This document shows positions 8,098-15,124 of a DNA stretch of 21,949 bases, piece by piece. Numbering within the stretch: the first letter of the stretch is position 1; each line of letters opens with the position of its first letter. Both the position numbers and the translations under genes were made by a program. The notes beneath the pieces are model-generated. The model made no database searches. It was not told the DNA's origin and saw only the letters and a list, made by a program, of their open reading frames with translations. The stretch comes from Methanobacteriaceae archaeon (lineage in GTDB: Archaea; Methanobacteriota; Methanobacteria; Methanobacteriales; Methanobacteriaceae): positions 1-21,949 of the forward strand of contig WOYJ01000021.1 in NCBI GenBank assembly GCA_011620845.1. Reading direction: 5' to 3'.

Positions 8098-10542
8098 ATG
8101 ATTTTCAAGACACTGCGGATGGAGAACATACGGAGCTACGAGAAGGAGAAGATAGACTTCCCCAGTGGAACCTCCCTTTTTGAGGGTGATGTTGGATCCG
8201 GCAAATCAACCATACTTATGGCTATGGAGTTCGTCCTTTTTGGACTGGGAAACCAGAGGGGAGATGCCCTGCTCCGTAAGGGATCTAAGAAAGGCTCAGT
8301 ATTTTTAAGCTTCAATGTGGAAGAAAAGGAGTACCAGATTAAAAGGACACTTGTAAGGGGTAATAATGATTCGGTGAGGCAGGATAAAGCTTTTCTAAGT
8401 GCGGATGGGAGGAAGGTGCAGCTTTCACCATCTGAGATCAAGGAGAGGATCCTGGATATCCTGAACTTCAAGGAACCACCAAACCCCCGGGCCCAGAGTG
8501 TCATCTACAGGTATGCTGTTTACACTCCTCAGGAGGAGATGAAATTCATTCTCGCACAGAAGCCTGACACCCGACTGGAAACGCTCAGAAAGGCCTTTGG
8601 TATTGAAGACTATAAAACTGCAGCAGATAACGCCAAATTAATTTCAAGTGGAATAAAAGACAAAATAAACTATCTGAGTGGACAGGTTTCGGACTTAGAA
8701 TGGAAGAGAGCCTCTTTAATAGAATTAAACAGAAAACTAACTGATAATAATCGGGTTCTGGCTTTAAGCACTAAAAAAAGAGCTGAACTGGAGTCGGCCT
8801 TAAGTAAATATAAGGAAGAGCTTGTAAATCTTAAAGAAATTGAATTCAGACTTAGACAGGTTAAAAATGAAATTCCCCACATGGAAAAGCAGATCAAAGA
8901 TAGAGATGATTTAATAACCAGATATCAAGATGAAATTCAGGAAACAGAAATAGAAAATCAGGAAAAGTTCAGGCCGGAAATGGACAAACTGGAGAAGATC
9001 GAAAAACCCACCAGCATAAGCCCCAAAGAACTTAAAGAAAAAATTAAACTGATTAAGGAAGCGGTACAGAATCGTAAAGAATTGGTTACAACTTTAAAGC
9101 TGCTTAAGGAAAATAAGGCGACTATAAAGGAAAAACTAGAGGGTTGGAAGGATAAAACCCGGGATGATTTCAATAAAGAAAATCAGGAATTGACCCAGAA
9201 ATTAAGAGAATCTAGGGATCTTCTATTCCAACACCAGAAAGAAGTGAATCTCATCCTGAAGAAGATATACAAATTGGAAGGACAGCGGGATGATATAAAC
9301 AGTAAACTTGAAAATTTGGACGAGTTGGGGGAAATATGCCCTATATGTGGAAGTCCATTGGACGATGCGCATAAAAAAGACCTTAAAGAGGAGAGGGAGA
9401 GGGAAAGTCGTAAACTCAACTCGGAAATAAAGGTATTAAATGAAGTAAAGAAGAAGGGTGAAGGGCAAATAGAAGATGATAATACCCTTATAGAACAAAT
9501 TAGAAATGAACTATCGAACTATAAATCCATAATAGATAAATTTGATGAATTGGATGATGTCAACTCTAAAATAAATAGAGTAGAGAGAAATCTATCAAAT
9601 ATTGATGATATGCTGTCTCTAAATATCCAGGAAGATACTGATTTCGGGAATTTTGACCAGTACATCCAGCACCTCGAGGATTTGCAGGAAAAACTTAACA
9701 AGTACTTCGAGGCACAGAAAAGCCTAGATAATATCAGATATCAATATAACAAAAATATAGATGAAATAGAGAGGAAAAAGTCGGAAATAGAAACCCTAAC
9801 AGATAAAATCAAACAATTAGATGTGAATCTTAAGAAGTCAAAGGAAATAATTAAACAGCTCCCTGAGATAGATAGAAAACTGGTAGAAATTCAATCCCTT
9901 CATGATAGTACCGATGAAGAGTACAGGGGTGTCAATGACAAGGTGGTGGAAACTCAAACTTTAGTAAAAAGATTAATAGAGGATGTACATCAACTTGACA
10001 AGGAGATAAAAGAAAAGGAGATGTTGCATAATCGGTTAGAAGTACTCAAGAATTATCATAGTTGGCTCACTGATTACCTGATTCCGACCTTGAGTGTGAT
10101 AGAAAAACATGTGATGCAGAATATCCACCAGGACTTTGATGAAAACTTCAAAAACTGGTTCAATCTACTCATAGATGACCCCAGCAAAACCGGGAAAATA
10201 GACGAAGAATTCACCCCGATAATCGAACAGGACGGCTTCCAGCAGGAAATAAATTACCTGAGTGGAGGAGAAAAAACCAGCGTAGCATTAGCATACAGAT
10301 TAGCCCTGAACAACATCGTACAGAAAGTTTCCACAGGTATGAAATCCAATCTACTCATAATGGACGAGCCCACCGACGGCTTCAGTAAAGAACAGCTATT
10401 TAAAATCAGAGACATACTTAACGAACTGAACTATCCCCAGATAATCATAGTTTCCCATGAAAGGGAGCTGGAAAGTTTTGCAGATAATATTTTCCAGATA
10501 GAAAAGATAGACGGCGTATCTGAAGTATCAAAGGTTAACTAA
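8098..10542 (+). CDS. rad50: Rad50 zinc-hook ATPase
   Basis: SMC-like ATPase of 814 residues that tethers DNA ends and controls Mre11. Walker A is GDVGSGKST (residues 30-38). Long coiled-coil arms flank the zinc hook CPIC (C414-C417), almost exactly central as expected. The ABC signature is LSGGEK (721-726), Walker B is LLIMDEPTDG (D756, E757), and the switch histidine is VSHE (H787). The total is slightly short of many archaeal Rad50 proteins (about 850-880), implying shorter arms. ATG at 8098 has only a weak GGCGGA at 8081-8086, so translation may be coupled to mre11. The next gene begins 9 bases after the stop. Confidence 0.97.
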   Translation: MIFKTLRMENIRSYEKEKIDFPSGTSLFEGDVGSGKSTILMAMEFVLFGLGNQRGDALLRKGSKKGSVFLSFNVEEKEYQIKRTLVRGNNDSVRQDKAFLSADGRKVQLSPSEIKERILDILNFKEPPNPRAQSVIYRYAVYTPQEEMKFILAQKPDTRLETLRKAFGIEDYKTAADNAKLISSGIKDKINYLSGQVSDLEWKRASLIELNRKLTDNNRVLALSTKKRAELESALSKYKEELVNLKEIEFRLRQVKNEIPHMEKQIKDRDDLITRYQDEIQETEIENQEKFRPEMDKLEKIEKPTSISPKELKEKIKLIKEAVQNRKELVTTLKLLKENKATIKEKLEGWKDKTRDDFNKENQELTQKLRESRDLLFQHQKEVNLILKKIYKLEGQRDDINSKLENLDELGEICPICGSPLDDAHKKDLKEERERESRKLNSEIKVLNEVKKKGEGQIEDDNTLIEQIRNELSNYKSIIDKFDELDDVNSKINRVERNLSNIDDMLSLNIQEDTDFGNFDQYIQHLEDLQEKLNKYFEAQKSLDNIRYQYNKNIDEIERKKSEIETLTDKIKQLDVNLKKSKEIIKQLPEIDRKLVEIQSLHDSTDEEYRGVNDKVVETQTLVKRLIEDVHQLDKEIKEKEMLHNRLEVLKNYHSWLTDYLIPTLSVIEKHVMQNIHQDFDENFKNWFNLLIDDPSKTGKIDEEFTPIIEQDGFQQEINYLSGGEKTSVALAYRLALNNIVQKVSTGMKSNLLIMDEPTDGFSKEQLFKIRDILNELNYPQIIIVSHERELESFADNIFQIEKIDGVSEVSKVN

Positions 10543-10551
10543 GAAGATAAT

Positions 10552-11064
10552 ATGACCAGTGAAACCATCATCACCCAACGAATAAAGTACTTCCAGATAG
10601 AATACCCGGACGGAGTACCTTTAGGCATCCTGAAACTGGACCTTGGCATATCAGTTGAAGAACTGCAGAGAAATCTCCTGCGCCTGGAAGAACAGGGAAT
10701 CCTGTTCATCGAGAATGAAGAATATGTAAAACTGGTGGAAAGCCCCGGTGAAGATTCACTTGAAGATTCAGATAATCCTGTAGCCGAGGATACGGTATCC
10801 GAGCCTGTAAATATTGAAAACGAGCCAGTCATAAAAAAGGCCGAAACCTACAATTTATCAGAAAGGGAGATAGAGGCTTTAGAGATTATTAAAGATTTAA
10901 CCGATGAAACAGGCCACATTCCACGTTATACACTTGAGGGAACGCTTTTATATGGGGATTTAAAGCTCAGCATGCTGGGTGTTTATAACCTGATCATGTC
11001 CCTGGAAAACAAGGGGATAATACGAAAAGTCCAGATAAACGACAGCGAATATTATGCTGTTTGA
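10552..11064 (+). CDS. Unnamed protein with two winged-helix-like halves, last gene of the resection operon
   Basis: I do not recognise a named family. The 170 residues appear to be two small helical, winged-helix-like units. Residues 1-63 run from TIITQRIKYFQIEYPDG to EEQGILFIENEEYVKL. Residues 101-170 run from LSEREIEALEIIKDLTDE to MSLENKGIIRKVQ. A Glu/Asp-rich flexible linker (about 64-100) joins them. The pattern 'L.SLENKGII.K' is typical of the recognition helix and wing of wHTH proteins. There is no nuclease or ATPase motif, no signal peptide and no membrane segment. The gene starts 9 bases after the rad50 stop without a strong ribosome site, suggesting translational coupling. It may regulate the operon or bind DNA with the repair complex; both are inference. 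The frame continues for 25 codons beyond its TGA stop (see next entry). Confidence 0.75.
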   Translation: MTSETIITQRIKYFQIEYPDGVPLGILKLDLGISVEELQRNLLRLEEQGILFIENEEYVKLVESPGEDSLEDSDNPVAEDTVSEPVNIENEPVIKKAETYNLSEREIEALEIIKDLTDETGHIPRYTLEGTLLYGDLKLSMLGVYNLIMSLENKGIIRKVQINDSEYYAV

Positions 11065-11142
11065 TGCTATGCTGATTTTGTAAAAAATGCAATTACAAGA
11101 GCAGAAAAAATAATTAAAAAAGTAGAAACTGAGTTAGAATAA
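11065..11142 (+). other. In-frame coding-like extension after the stop of the winged-helix gene
   Basis: Directly after TGA at 11062-11064 the same frame stays open for 25 codons to TAA at 11140-11142, giving CYADFVKNAITRAEKIIKKV and then ETELE, an amphipathic Lys/Glu-rich helix. TATGCTG occurs on both sides of the TGA (11053-11059 and 11068-11074). Removing the 15 bases from one copy to the other would fuse YY to ADFVKNA without a stop. This fits a small insertion that truncated the gene, but 25 open codons can occur by chance. Confidence 0.4.
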
Positions 11143-11471
11143 ATCATCGTATAATAATATAATGTGTTTTATCTTCTATTAGATAATCCCACTCTTACAG
11201 ATTTGTTTAATCAAACCCTTTTTTTATACTGGAAAATTCCAAAGTATAAAAACATTTACTGGGCATCTTTTCATTTAAAGGTAAAATTTCAACAGAATTT
11301 ATGATTGATCTTCCCCATAAAAATTGTTATTCACGGGTAAAACCATATCAACCTGGATAGGCCGGTATTGGCCAAATTTTTTATGATTATTTGAACAAAA
11401 TATTATCTGGTGATCTTATTGGCTGAACAGGAAAGTAATCGGCAATAACAACTATGGTATGGGAGATTAAT
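11143..11471. other. Gene-free region between the repair operon and the F420-dependent enzyme gene
   Basis: This AT-rich stretch has no convincing gene on either strand. It contains the T7 tract at 11219-11225, several weak TATA-like sequences, and a short frame around 11300-11360 (MIDLPHKNCYSRVKPYQPG) without a ribosome site that matches nothing I know. The last part must hold the promoter and leader of the next gene, whose ribosome site GGGAG is at 11461-11465. Confidence 0.5.
11219..11225 (+). terminator. Oligo-T terminator of the resection operon
   Basis: Seven T follow CCC and a small possible stem (TTTG...CAAA around 11203-11216). It is the first clear T tract after rad50 and the winged-helix gene. 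Confidence 0.45.
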
Positions 11472-12428
11472 ATGGTTAAAATAGGTTATAAATTATCCAG
11501 TGAGGACATAAATCCTCTGGATCTGGTGCGTTATGCGAAGATGGCTGAAGAAGCAGGTTTTAACTTTGCCATGGCTTCAGATCACTACCACCCATGGGTA
11601 GATAAACAGGATGAAAGCCCCTTTGTATGGTGCACTCTGGGCGGTGTTTCACAGTCAACCACAAAATTAAAGGTGGGAACTGCAGTTACCTGCCCCACCA
11701 TCCGAATAAATCCAGTTATCATTGCCCAGGCTGCAGCCACAGCAGCTTCCATGATGCCCGGCAGGTTCATGCTGGGGTTGGGATCAGGGGAGAACCTCAA
11801 TGAACACATATTGGGAGACCCATGGCCACCGGCGCATATTAGAATTGAAATGTTTGCAGAGGCGGTGAAGGTGATCCGGATACTCTGGCAGGGTGGAATG
11901 CAGAACTTTGAAGGTAAATACTACACCATAGAAAATGCCAGGATTTACACCCTACCCGACGAACTTCCACCCATATTTATGGCTGCTGATGGAGAAAAAG
12001 CAGCTAAAAATGCAGGTAGACTGGCTGACGGATTAATCACACCAGGGATAAAAAAAGACCTGGTGAAAATATTTAAGAAGTCGGGAGGGAAAGGCAAACC
12101 ATGCTACGGCGAAGCATCAGTCTGCTGGGCAGAAAGCCGGGAAGAAGCGATAAAAACTGCCTATGATTACTGGCCCATAATTGCAAATAAAGGCGGTATA
12201 AACTGGGAATTATATTCGCCCAATTATTTTGAATCTCTGGCTAAAATGTTAGATTCTGAAACCGAAATTGTAGGAATAACCTATGGTAACAACCCCCAGG
12301 ACCATATAGACAAGATAAATAGATTCATTAAAGCAGGATACGACCATGTATTCATCCATCAACTGGGACCTGATCAGGAAGGGTTTATCGATTTTTATAA
12401 AAAGGAAGTTCTGCCTGAATTCAGGTAA
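11472..12428 (+). CDS. F420-dependent oxidoreductase, G6PDH-related family (luciferase-like fold)
   Basis: Cytoplasmic TIM-barrel flavin/deazaflavin enzyme of 318 residues, matching the remembered TIGR03557 group (F420-dependent G6PDH family). ASDHYHPW supplies H38 and W42 with the same spacing as active-site His40 and Trp44 of mycobacterial Fgd1. GLGSGENLNEH carries the conserved Glu region, followed by EMFAEAVKVIRILWQG and the substrate-loop region around ITPGIKKDL. Whether glucose-6-phosphate is the real substrate is doubtful, as methanogens do not rely on that oxidation; the substrate is unknown. I chose ATG at 11472 (MVKIGYKLSSE) because GGGAG at 11461-11465 is 6 bases upstream; the ATG at 11454 has no ribosome site. 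The gene stands alone, facing the nuclease gene tail to tail. Confidence 0.85.
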   Translation: MVKIGYKLSSEDINPLDLVRYAKMAEEAGFNFAMASDHYHPWVDKQDESPFVWCTLGGVSQSTTKLKVGTAVTCPTIRINPVIIAQAAATAASMMPGRFMLGLGSGENLNEHILGDPWPPAHIRIEMFAEAVKVIRILWQGGMQNFEGKYYTIENARIYTLPDELPPIFMAADGEKAAKNAGRLADGLITPGIKKDLVKIFKKSGGKGKPCYGEASVCWAESREEAIKTAYDYWPIIANKGGINWELYSPNYFESLAKMLDSETEIVGITYGNNPQDHIDKINRFIKAGYDHVFIHQLGPDQEGFIDFYKKEVLPEFR

Positions 12429-12456
12429 AAATAGATTAATACTTACTTTTTAATTT

Positions 12457-12472
12457 CGTGGTTAAGTCCACG
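12457..12472. terminator. Stem-loop between convergent genes, overlapping the nuclease stop codon
   Basis: CGTGG-TTAAGT-CCACG forms a 5-bp stem with a 6-base loop. The stop codon of the minus-strand nuclease gene (12462-12464) lies in the loop. A T5 tract lies upstream on the plus strand at 12448-12452. It may serve as a shared 3' end for both converging transcripts. Confidence 0.35.
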
Positions 12473-12983
12473 AATAGGGATTAAATTCAGATGGCGGAAT
12501 ATACATCACCTCAGCGAATCCTCTTTGTAATAGCTGCTGATTGAGGTTCTTGTTGCTGATGTAGACCACGGCCAGGGTCCGGCCGTATTTATCATAGTGT
12601 TTGGCATCGTCGATGTCCAGATATACCGTTTTACCCAGGACCATGCTTTTTATGAAATCTGTAGCTGAAGTGTAACCTGGCTGTCCTCGTTCAGGAGTGT
12701 TAACTCCCACGAGCCTTATTCTACCTACTCCTTCCACGTCTAAGGTGTCACCGTCCACCACATGGTAACAATAGCCGCTTATATCATATTGGGCTTCAGG
12801 GGAGGGATTTTGAGTTTCAGATGGATTAGAAGAGGTGTTATTTGCATCAGAATTAGTGGGATTGGTTTCTATAGTAGATTGATCTGTGCCACTATCATTC
12901 AGGTCTGTATCCTGGCTGGTGCATCCAGCTGTGACCACCGTGATCATCATCATGATAAAAATTAGATAGAATGATTGTTTCAT
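12462..12983 (-). CDS. Secreted lipoprotein thermonuclease (staphylococcal nuclease family)
   Basis: Predicted exported, lipid-anchored nuclease of 173 residues. Residues 1-20 are a hydrophobic signal ending in a lipobox-like TAGC (C21). Residues 22 to about 70 are a Ser/Thr/Asn-rich spacer. The rest is an SNase OB-fold domain. Catalytic and Ca-binding counterparts are visible: VVDGDTLD (Asp21), IRLVGVNTPE (Arg35, Glu43) and DKYGRTLA (Arg87). Asp40 of the Staphylococcus enzyme is Asn here, which is common in distant members. I chose ATG at 12983 because GGTG lies 6 bases upstream at 12990-12993, and the TATA-like sequence at 13014-13024 predicts transcription from about 12994, after the ATG at 13001. 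It is divergent from galE. Confidence 0.88.
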   Translation of the reverse strand: MKQSFYLIFIMMMITVVTAGCTSQDTDLNDSGTDQSTIETNPTNSDANNTSSNPSETQNPSPEAQYDISGYCYHVVDGDTLDVEGVGRIRLVGVNTPERGQPGYTSATDFIKSMVLGKTVYLDIDDAKHYDKYGRTLAVVYISNKNLNQQLLQRGFAEVMYIPPSEFNPYSWT

Positions 12984-13013
12984 TTCAAACACCATCTTCA
13001 ATATTAGGCTTTC

Positions 13014-13024
13014 AAATATATTTA
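13014..13024 (-). promoter_or_regulatory. Putative TATA box of the nuclease gene
   Basis: On the minus strand this reads TAAATATATTT. A spacing of about 30 bases puts the transcript start near 12994, 11 bases before the chosen ATG and past the alternative ATG at 13001. Confidence 0.4.
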
Positions 13025-13118
13025 TGGATTTAAGTCTAATAAATCATATGGAAACATCAATTAGAAAGAAATAATAAATTCCATTAAAAATAATCATATA
13101 GGAAGGTTGTTTAATAAT

Positions 13119-14087
13119 ATGATACTCATCGTAGGGGGAGCCGGATACATCGGATCCCATATCAACAAAAAACTAAGCCAGCAGGGATACGAGACTGTTG
13201 TCTTTGATAATCTAAGCTTTGGGCACGCTGATTTTGTAGAATGGGGAATCTTCCACAAGGGAGATCTCTCAGATATTGACGACATCCGGGAGGTGTTTAA
13301 AAAGTACCCAATAGATGCGGTTATGCACTTTGCAGCCTTCACCTACGTGGGCGAATCAGTGGAGGACCCCCAGAAATACTACTTAAACAACCTTCGTAAC
13401 ACACTGAATCTCCTACAGGTCATGCTGGAGGAGAAAGTTAAATATTTCGTGTTTTCATCAACCTGCGCAACCTACGGGAACCCTGAAGAGATACCCATAA
13501 CCGAAAACCACCCCCAAAACCCGATTAACCCCTATGGGAAGGCGAAGCTCATGGTGGAACAGGTGCTGGCCGATTATACCAGGGTGTATGATCTTAACTA
13601 TGTTTCCCTGCGCTATTTCAACGCAGCCGGTGCCGATCCAGATGTAGAAATAGGGGAACTGCATGAACCGGAAACCCATTTAATACCACTTATACTGGAT
13701 GCTGCCACTGGTAGGAGAGATAATATCCAGATATTCGGTACAGACTATCCCACACCGGACGGGACCTGTATAAGGGATTATATCCATGTGATGGACCTGG
13801 CAGACGCCCATATAAAAGCCCTGGAATACCTCCAAAGTGGGGGTGAAAGTGAGGTTTTTAACCTGGGCAATGGTCAGGGCTTCTCAGTAAGGGAGGTTAT
13901 AGAAACAGCCCGGAAAGTCACTGGGAGAAAAATAAAAGTTGAAGAAGTTGATAGGAGACCCGGTGATCCGCCAGTACTGGTGGGGAGTTCAGATAAAGCC
14001 CGGGAGATACTGGACTGGAATCCTAAATATCTTGATCTGTCCTTGATCATCGAAACTGCCTGGAAGTGGCATCAGAAAAGTTTTTAA
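13119..14087 (+). CDS. galE: UDP-glucose 4-epimerase
   Basis: NAD-dependent short-chain epimerase of 322 residues interconverting UDP-glucose and UDP-galactose for surface glycans. The N-terminal Rossmann motif is GGAGYIGSH; the active site has SSTCATYG (S113-T115) and the YGKAK pair Y139/K143. Substrate-binding blocks LRYFNAAGADP, GTDYPTPDGTCIRDYIHV and FNLGNG are all intact, and the pattern matches canonical GalE rather than a general sugar epimerase. I chose ATG at 13119 (MILIVGGAGYIG). AGGAAGG at 13100-13106 is 12 bases upstream, a little far; a TTG at 13107 directly abuts it and seems less likely. No glycan cluster surrounds it here. Confidence 0.93.
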   Translation: MILIVGGAGYIGSHINKKLSQQGYETVVFDNLSFGHADFVEWGIFHKGDLSDIDDIREVFKKYPIDAVMHFAAFTYVGESVEDPQKYYLNNLRNTLNLLQVMLEEKVKYFVFSSTCATYGNPEEIPITENHPQNPINPYGKAKLMVEQVLADYTRVYDLNYVSLRYFNAAGADPDVEIGELHEPETHLIPLILDAATGRRDNIQIFGTDYPTPDGTCIRDYIHVMDLADAHIKALEYLQSGGESEVFNLGNGQGFSVREVIETARKVTGRKIKVEEVDRRPGDPPVLVGSSDKAREILDWNPKYLDLSLIIETAWKWHQKSF

Positions 14088-14122
14088 GTGGCATCAAAAG
14101 GATTAAAGCGCGCATCAAAAAG
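14066..14122 (+). repeat. Three imperfect ~22-base repeats at and after the galE stop
   Basis: GTGGCATCAGAAAAG (14066), GTGGCATCAAAAG (14088) and CGCGCATCAAAAAG (14109) share the core GCATCA at 14069, 14091 and 14112, with spacing of 22 and 21 bases. The first copy encodes the C-terminal WHQKS of GalE; the second would encode WHQKD in another frame. It looks like tandem duplication of the gene's 3' end. Confidence 0.5.
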
Positions 14123-14129
14123 TATAAAC

Positions 14130-14145
14130 GGATTTTAAAAAATCC
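14130..14145. terminator. Palindromic terminator between convergent galE and DUF131 genes
   Basis: GGATTTT-AA-AAAATCC is a perfect inverted repeat with 7-base arms overlapping the minus-strand stop codon at 14135-14137. It lies 43 bases after the galE stop and carries an A/T tract readable as oligo-T on either strand. Confidence 0.4.
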
Positions 14146-14389
14146 TGAGCCCCCGATAGAATAAGAAGTAAGCCAGGATCATCAGGATCACGGCCATTAT
14201 CACTGCTGTGACGATGGTGCCTTTGTCACTGCCGAAGATTATGGGTATGGGGCCGATTAGGACCACGCCCCCGGTTTTCACATCGCTGGTTTTACCAGTT
14301 GTCTGCAGGGCGGTGCCTGCAAATATCAGTATGAATCCAATGAAGATAACCAGTATCCCCACGGTAATTATCGTACTTCCCTGTATCAT
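14135..14389 (-). CDS. DUF131 / TIGR00304 small membrane protein
   Basis: An 84-residue protein with two hydrophobic helices (about residues 7-29 and 59-80) flanking a short polar loop. The loop-helix junction GGVVLIGPIPIIFGS is the hallmark I recall for the archaeal family DUF131 (TIGR00304), whose function is unknown. It begins 13 bases after the stop of the upstream minus-strand gene, so the two are probably co-transcribed. No clear Shine-Dalgarno precedes ATG at 14389, which favours translational coupling. It ends within a palindrome shared with galE. Confidence 0.82.
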   Translation of the reverse strand: MIQGSTIITVGILVIFIGFILIFAGTALQTTGKTSDVKTGGVVLIGPIPIIFGSDKGTIVTAVIMAVILMILAYFLFYRGLRIF

Positions 14390-14402
14390 AATAAGATGTA
14401 TG

Positions 14403-14891
14403 TTAACCTTCTTCTTTTAAGTAGTATTCGGTAGTTTCTTTCTTCCTTGATTTTAACACGTTTTTTCTACAGAACCTTTCCAGTGATTCATCCAGTTCGT
14501 CTTGAATACAGGCATCTAGGTCTTGGCTTTCACAGAGCTGTGCTGGACAGGGACATTCTATTCCTTCTTCTATTTCATCCCGGTTCATCCATTCGCCTGA
14601 CTTGATCAAGGCATCGCAGACTGCGATATAGGTAAGTAAGTCCTTCTTCTTTAAGTCTTCCATGTCCAGTTTTTCCAAATGTCCTTTGACTTCTTTTGCT
14701 AAAGATTTAATATGGTTTTCCTCTTCTTTGGGTATGATAAACATGACCTGTACTTCTTCCGCTAGGAAAGAGCTGCCCCGGCTGATTTGGAAGAGGTTCT
14801 TTTTAAATACCACCCCTCCAACGTCCTCAACTGCTTCCTTTAATTCATCGAATCTGTAAACTCCGCCGCTAAAGAGGAAAATCTCGTACAT
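14403..14891 (-). CDS. Cys-rich protein with a methanogenesis-marker-7-like N-terminus and a winged-helix-like C-terminus
   Basis: Family not certain. Residues 1-70 (MYEIFLFSGGVYRFDELKEA, then VEDVGG and later IPKEEENHIKSLAKEVKG) resemble, from memory, the start of methanogenesis marker protein 7, but the rest of that protein is absent. Residues 85-160 look like a winged helix (CDALIKSGEWMNRDEIEEGI ... LERFCRKNVLKSRKKETTEYYL) with an inserted Cys cluster: C113, C115, C120, C128, plus C92 and C141. This suggests a metal or cluster site. ATG at 14891 is preferred because the family-like sequence begins there and AGGG lies 7 bases upstream at 14899-14902. ATG at 14927 would add 12 residues and might be leaderless. 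Probably an operon with the DUF131 gene. Confidence 0.65.
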   Translation of the reverse strand: MYEIFLFSGGVYRFDELKEAVEDVGGVVFKKNLFQISRGSSFLAEEVQVMFIIPKEEENHIKSLAKEVKGHLEKLDMEDLKKKDLLTYIAVCDALIKSGEWMNRDEIEEGIECPCPAQLCESQDLDACIQDELDESLERFCRKNVLKSRKKETTEYYLKEEG

Positions 14892-14948
14892 GAAAGCGCC
14901 CTGTTTATTTCGTAAATTTTTTTCCATCCTTAATTTTTATCATCACCA

Positions 14949-14956
14949 ATATTTAT
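14949..14956 (-). promoter_or_regulatory. Putative TATA box of the Cys-rich protein gene
   Basis: The minus strand reads ATAAATAT, predicting a start near 14926. This would give a leader of about 35 bases for the ATG at 14891, or almost none for the ATG at 14927. Confidence 0.35.
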
Positions 14957-14971
14957 GATCTTTGATGGGGA

Positions 14972-14996
14972 TCAGATCGTTGATACTGTCATCTGA
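14972..14996. repeat. Inverted repeat upstream of the Cys-rich protein promoter
   Basis: TCAGAT (14972-14977) and ATCTGA (14991-14996) are exact reverse complements separated by 13 bases, just upstream of the TATA-like sequence. The spacing suits a dimeric regulator, but six-base arms are weak evidence. Confidence 0.3.
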
Positions 14997-15039
14997 GAAT
15001 AAAAATAAAAAAAGAGATAGGATATGGTGTTTAATAACT

Positions 15040-15055
15040 AAATACTTCAGTATTT
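15040..15055. repeat. Palindrome AAATACT-TC-AGTATTT
   Basis: Seven-base arms with a 2-base centre lie in the 233-base space between the THUMP gene and the Cys-rich protein gene. It could be an operator or a hairpin at the 3' end of the THUMP transcript. Confidence 0.35.
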
Positions 15056-15083
15056 CTTGCTGTTTTATCATGTAATTCTAATT

Positions 15084-15090
15084 AAAAAAA
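15084..15090 (-). terminator. Oligo-T terminator after the THUMP gene
   Basis: Seven A on the plus strand, hence T7 in the minus-strand transcript, begin about 35 bases past the THUMP gene stop. Confidence 0.45.
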
Positions 15091-15124
15091 TTCCACCCAA
15101 TTTGGTAAAACTTATCTTAATATA

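Noticed and set aside
11062..11064. Selenocysteine at the TGA of the winged-helix gene
   Set aside because: Archaeal Sec is known mainly in Methanococcales, Methanopyrus and some Asgard archaea, there is no Cys-homologue context for Sec, and I saw no SECIS-like hairpin nearby.
11300..11360. Short frame MIDLPHKNCYSRVKPYQPG in the gene-free region
   Set aside because: No ribosome site, only 19 codons, and no recognisable family; not enough to call a gene.
12762..12965. Plus-strand open frame opposite the nuclease N-terminus
   Set aside because: No ribosome site and no family resemblance; the minus strand carries a complete SNase protein with signal sequence.
14940..14946. Perfect C box (GTGATGA) on the minus strand, suggesting a C/D box guide RNA
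   Set aside because: No D box (CTGA) follows at suitable distance on that strand, so the match is treated as chance.
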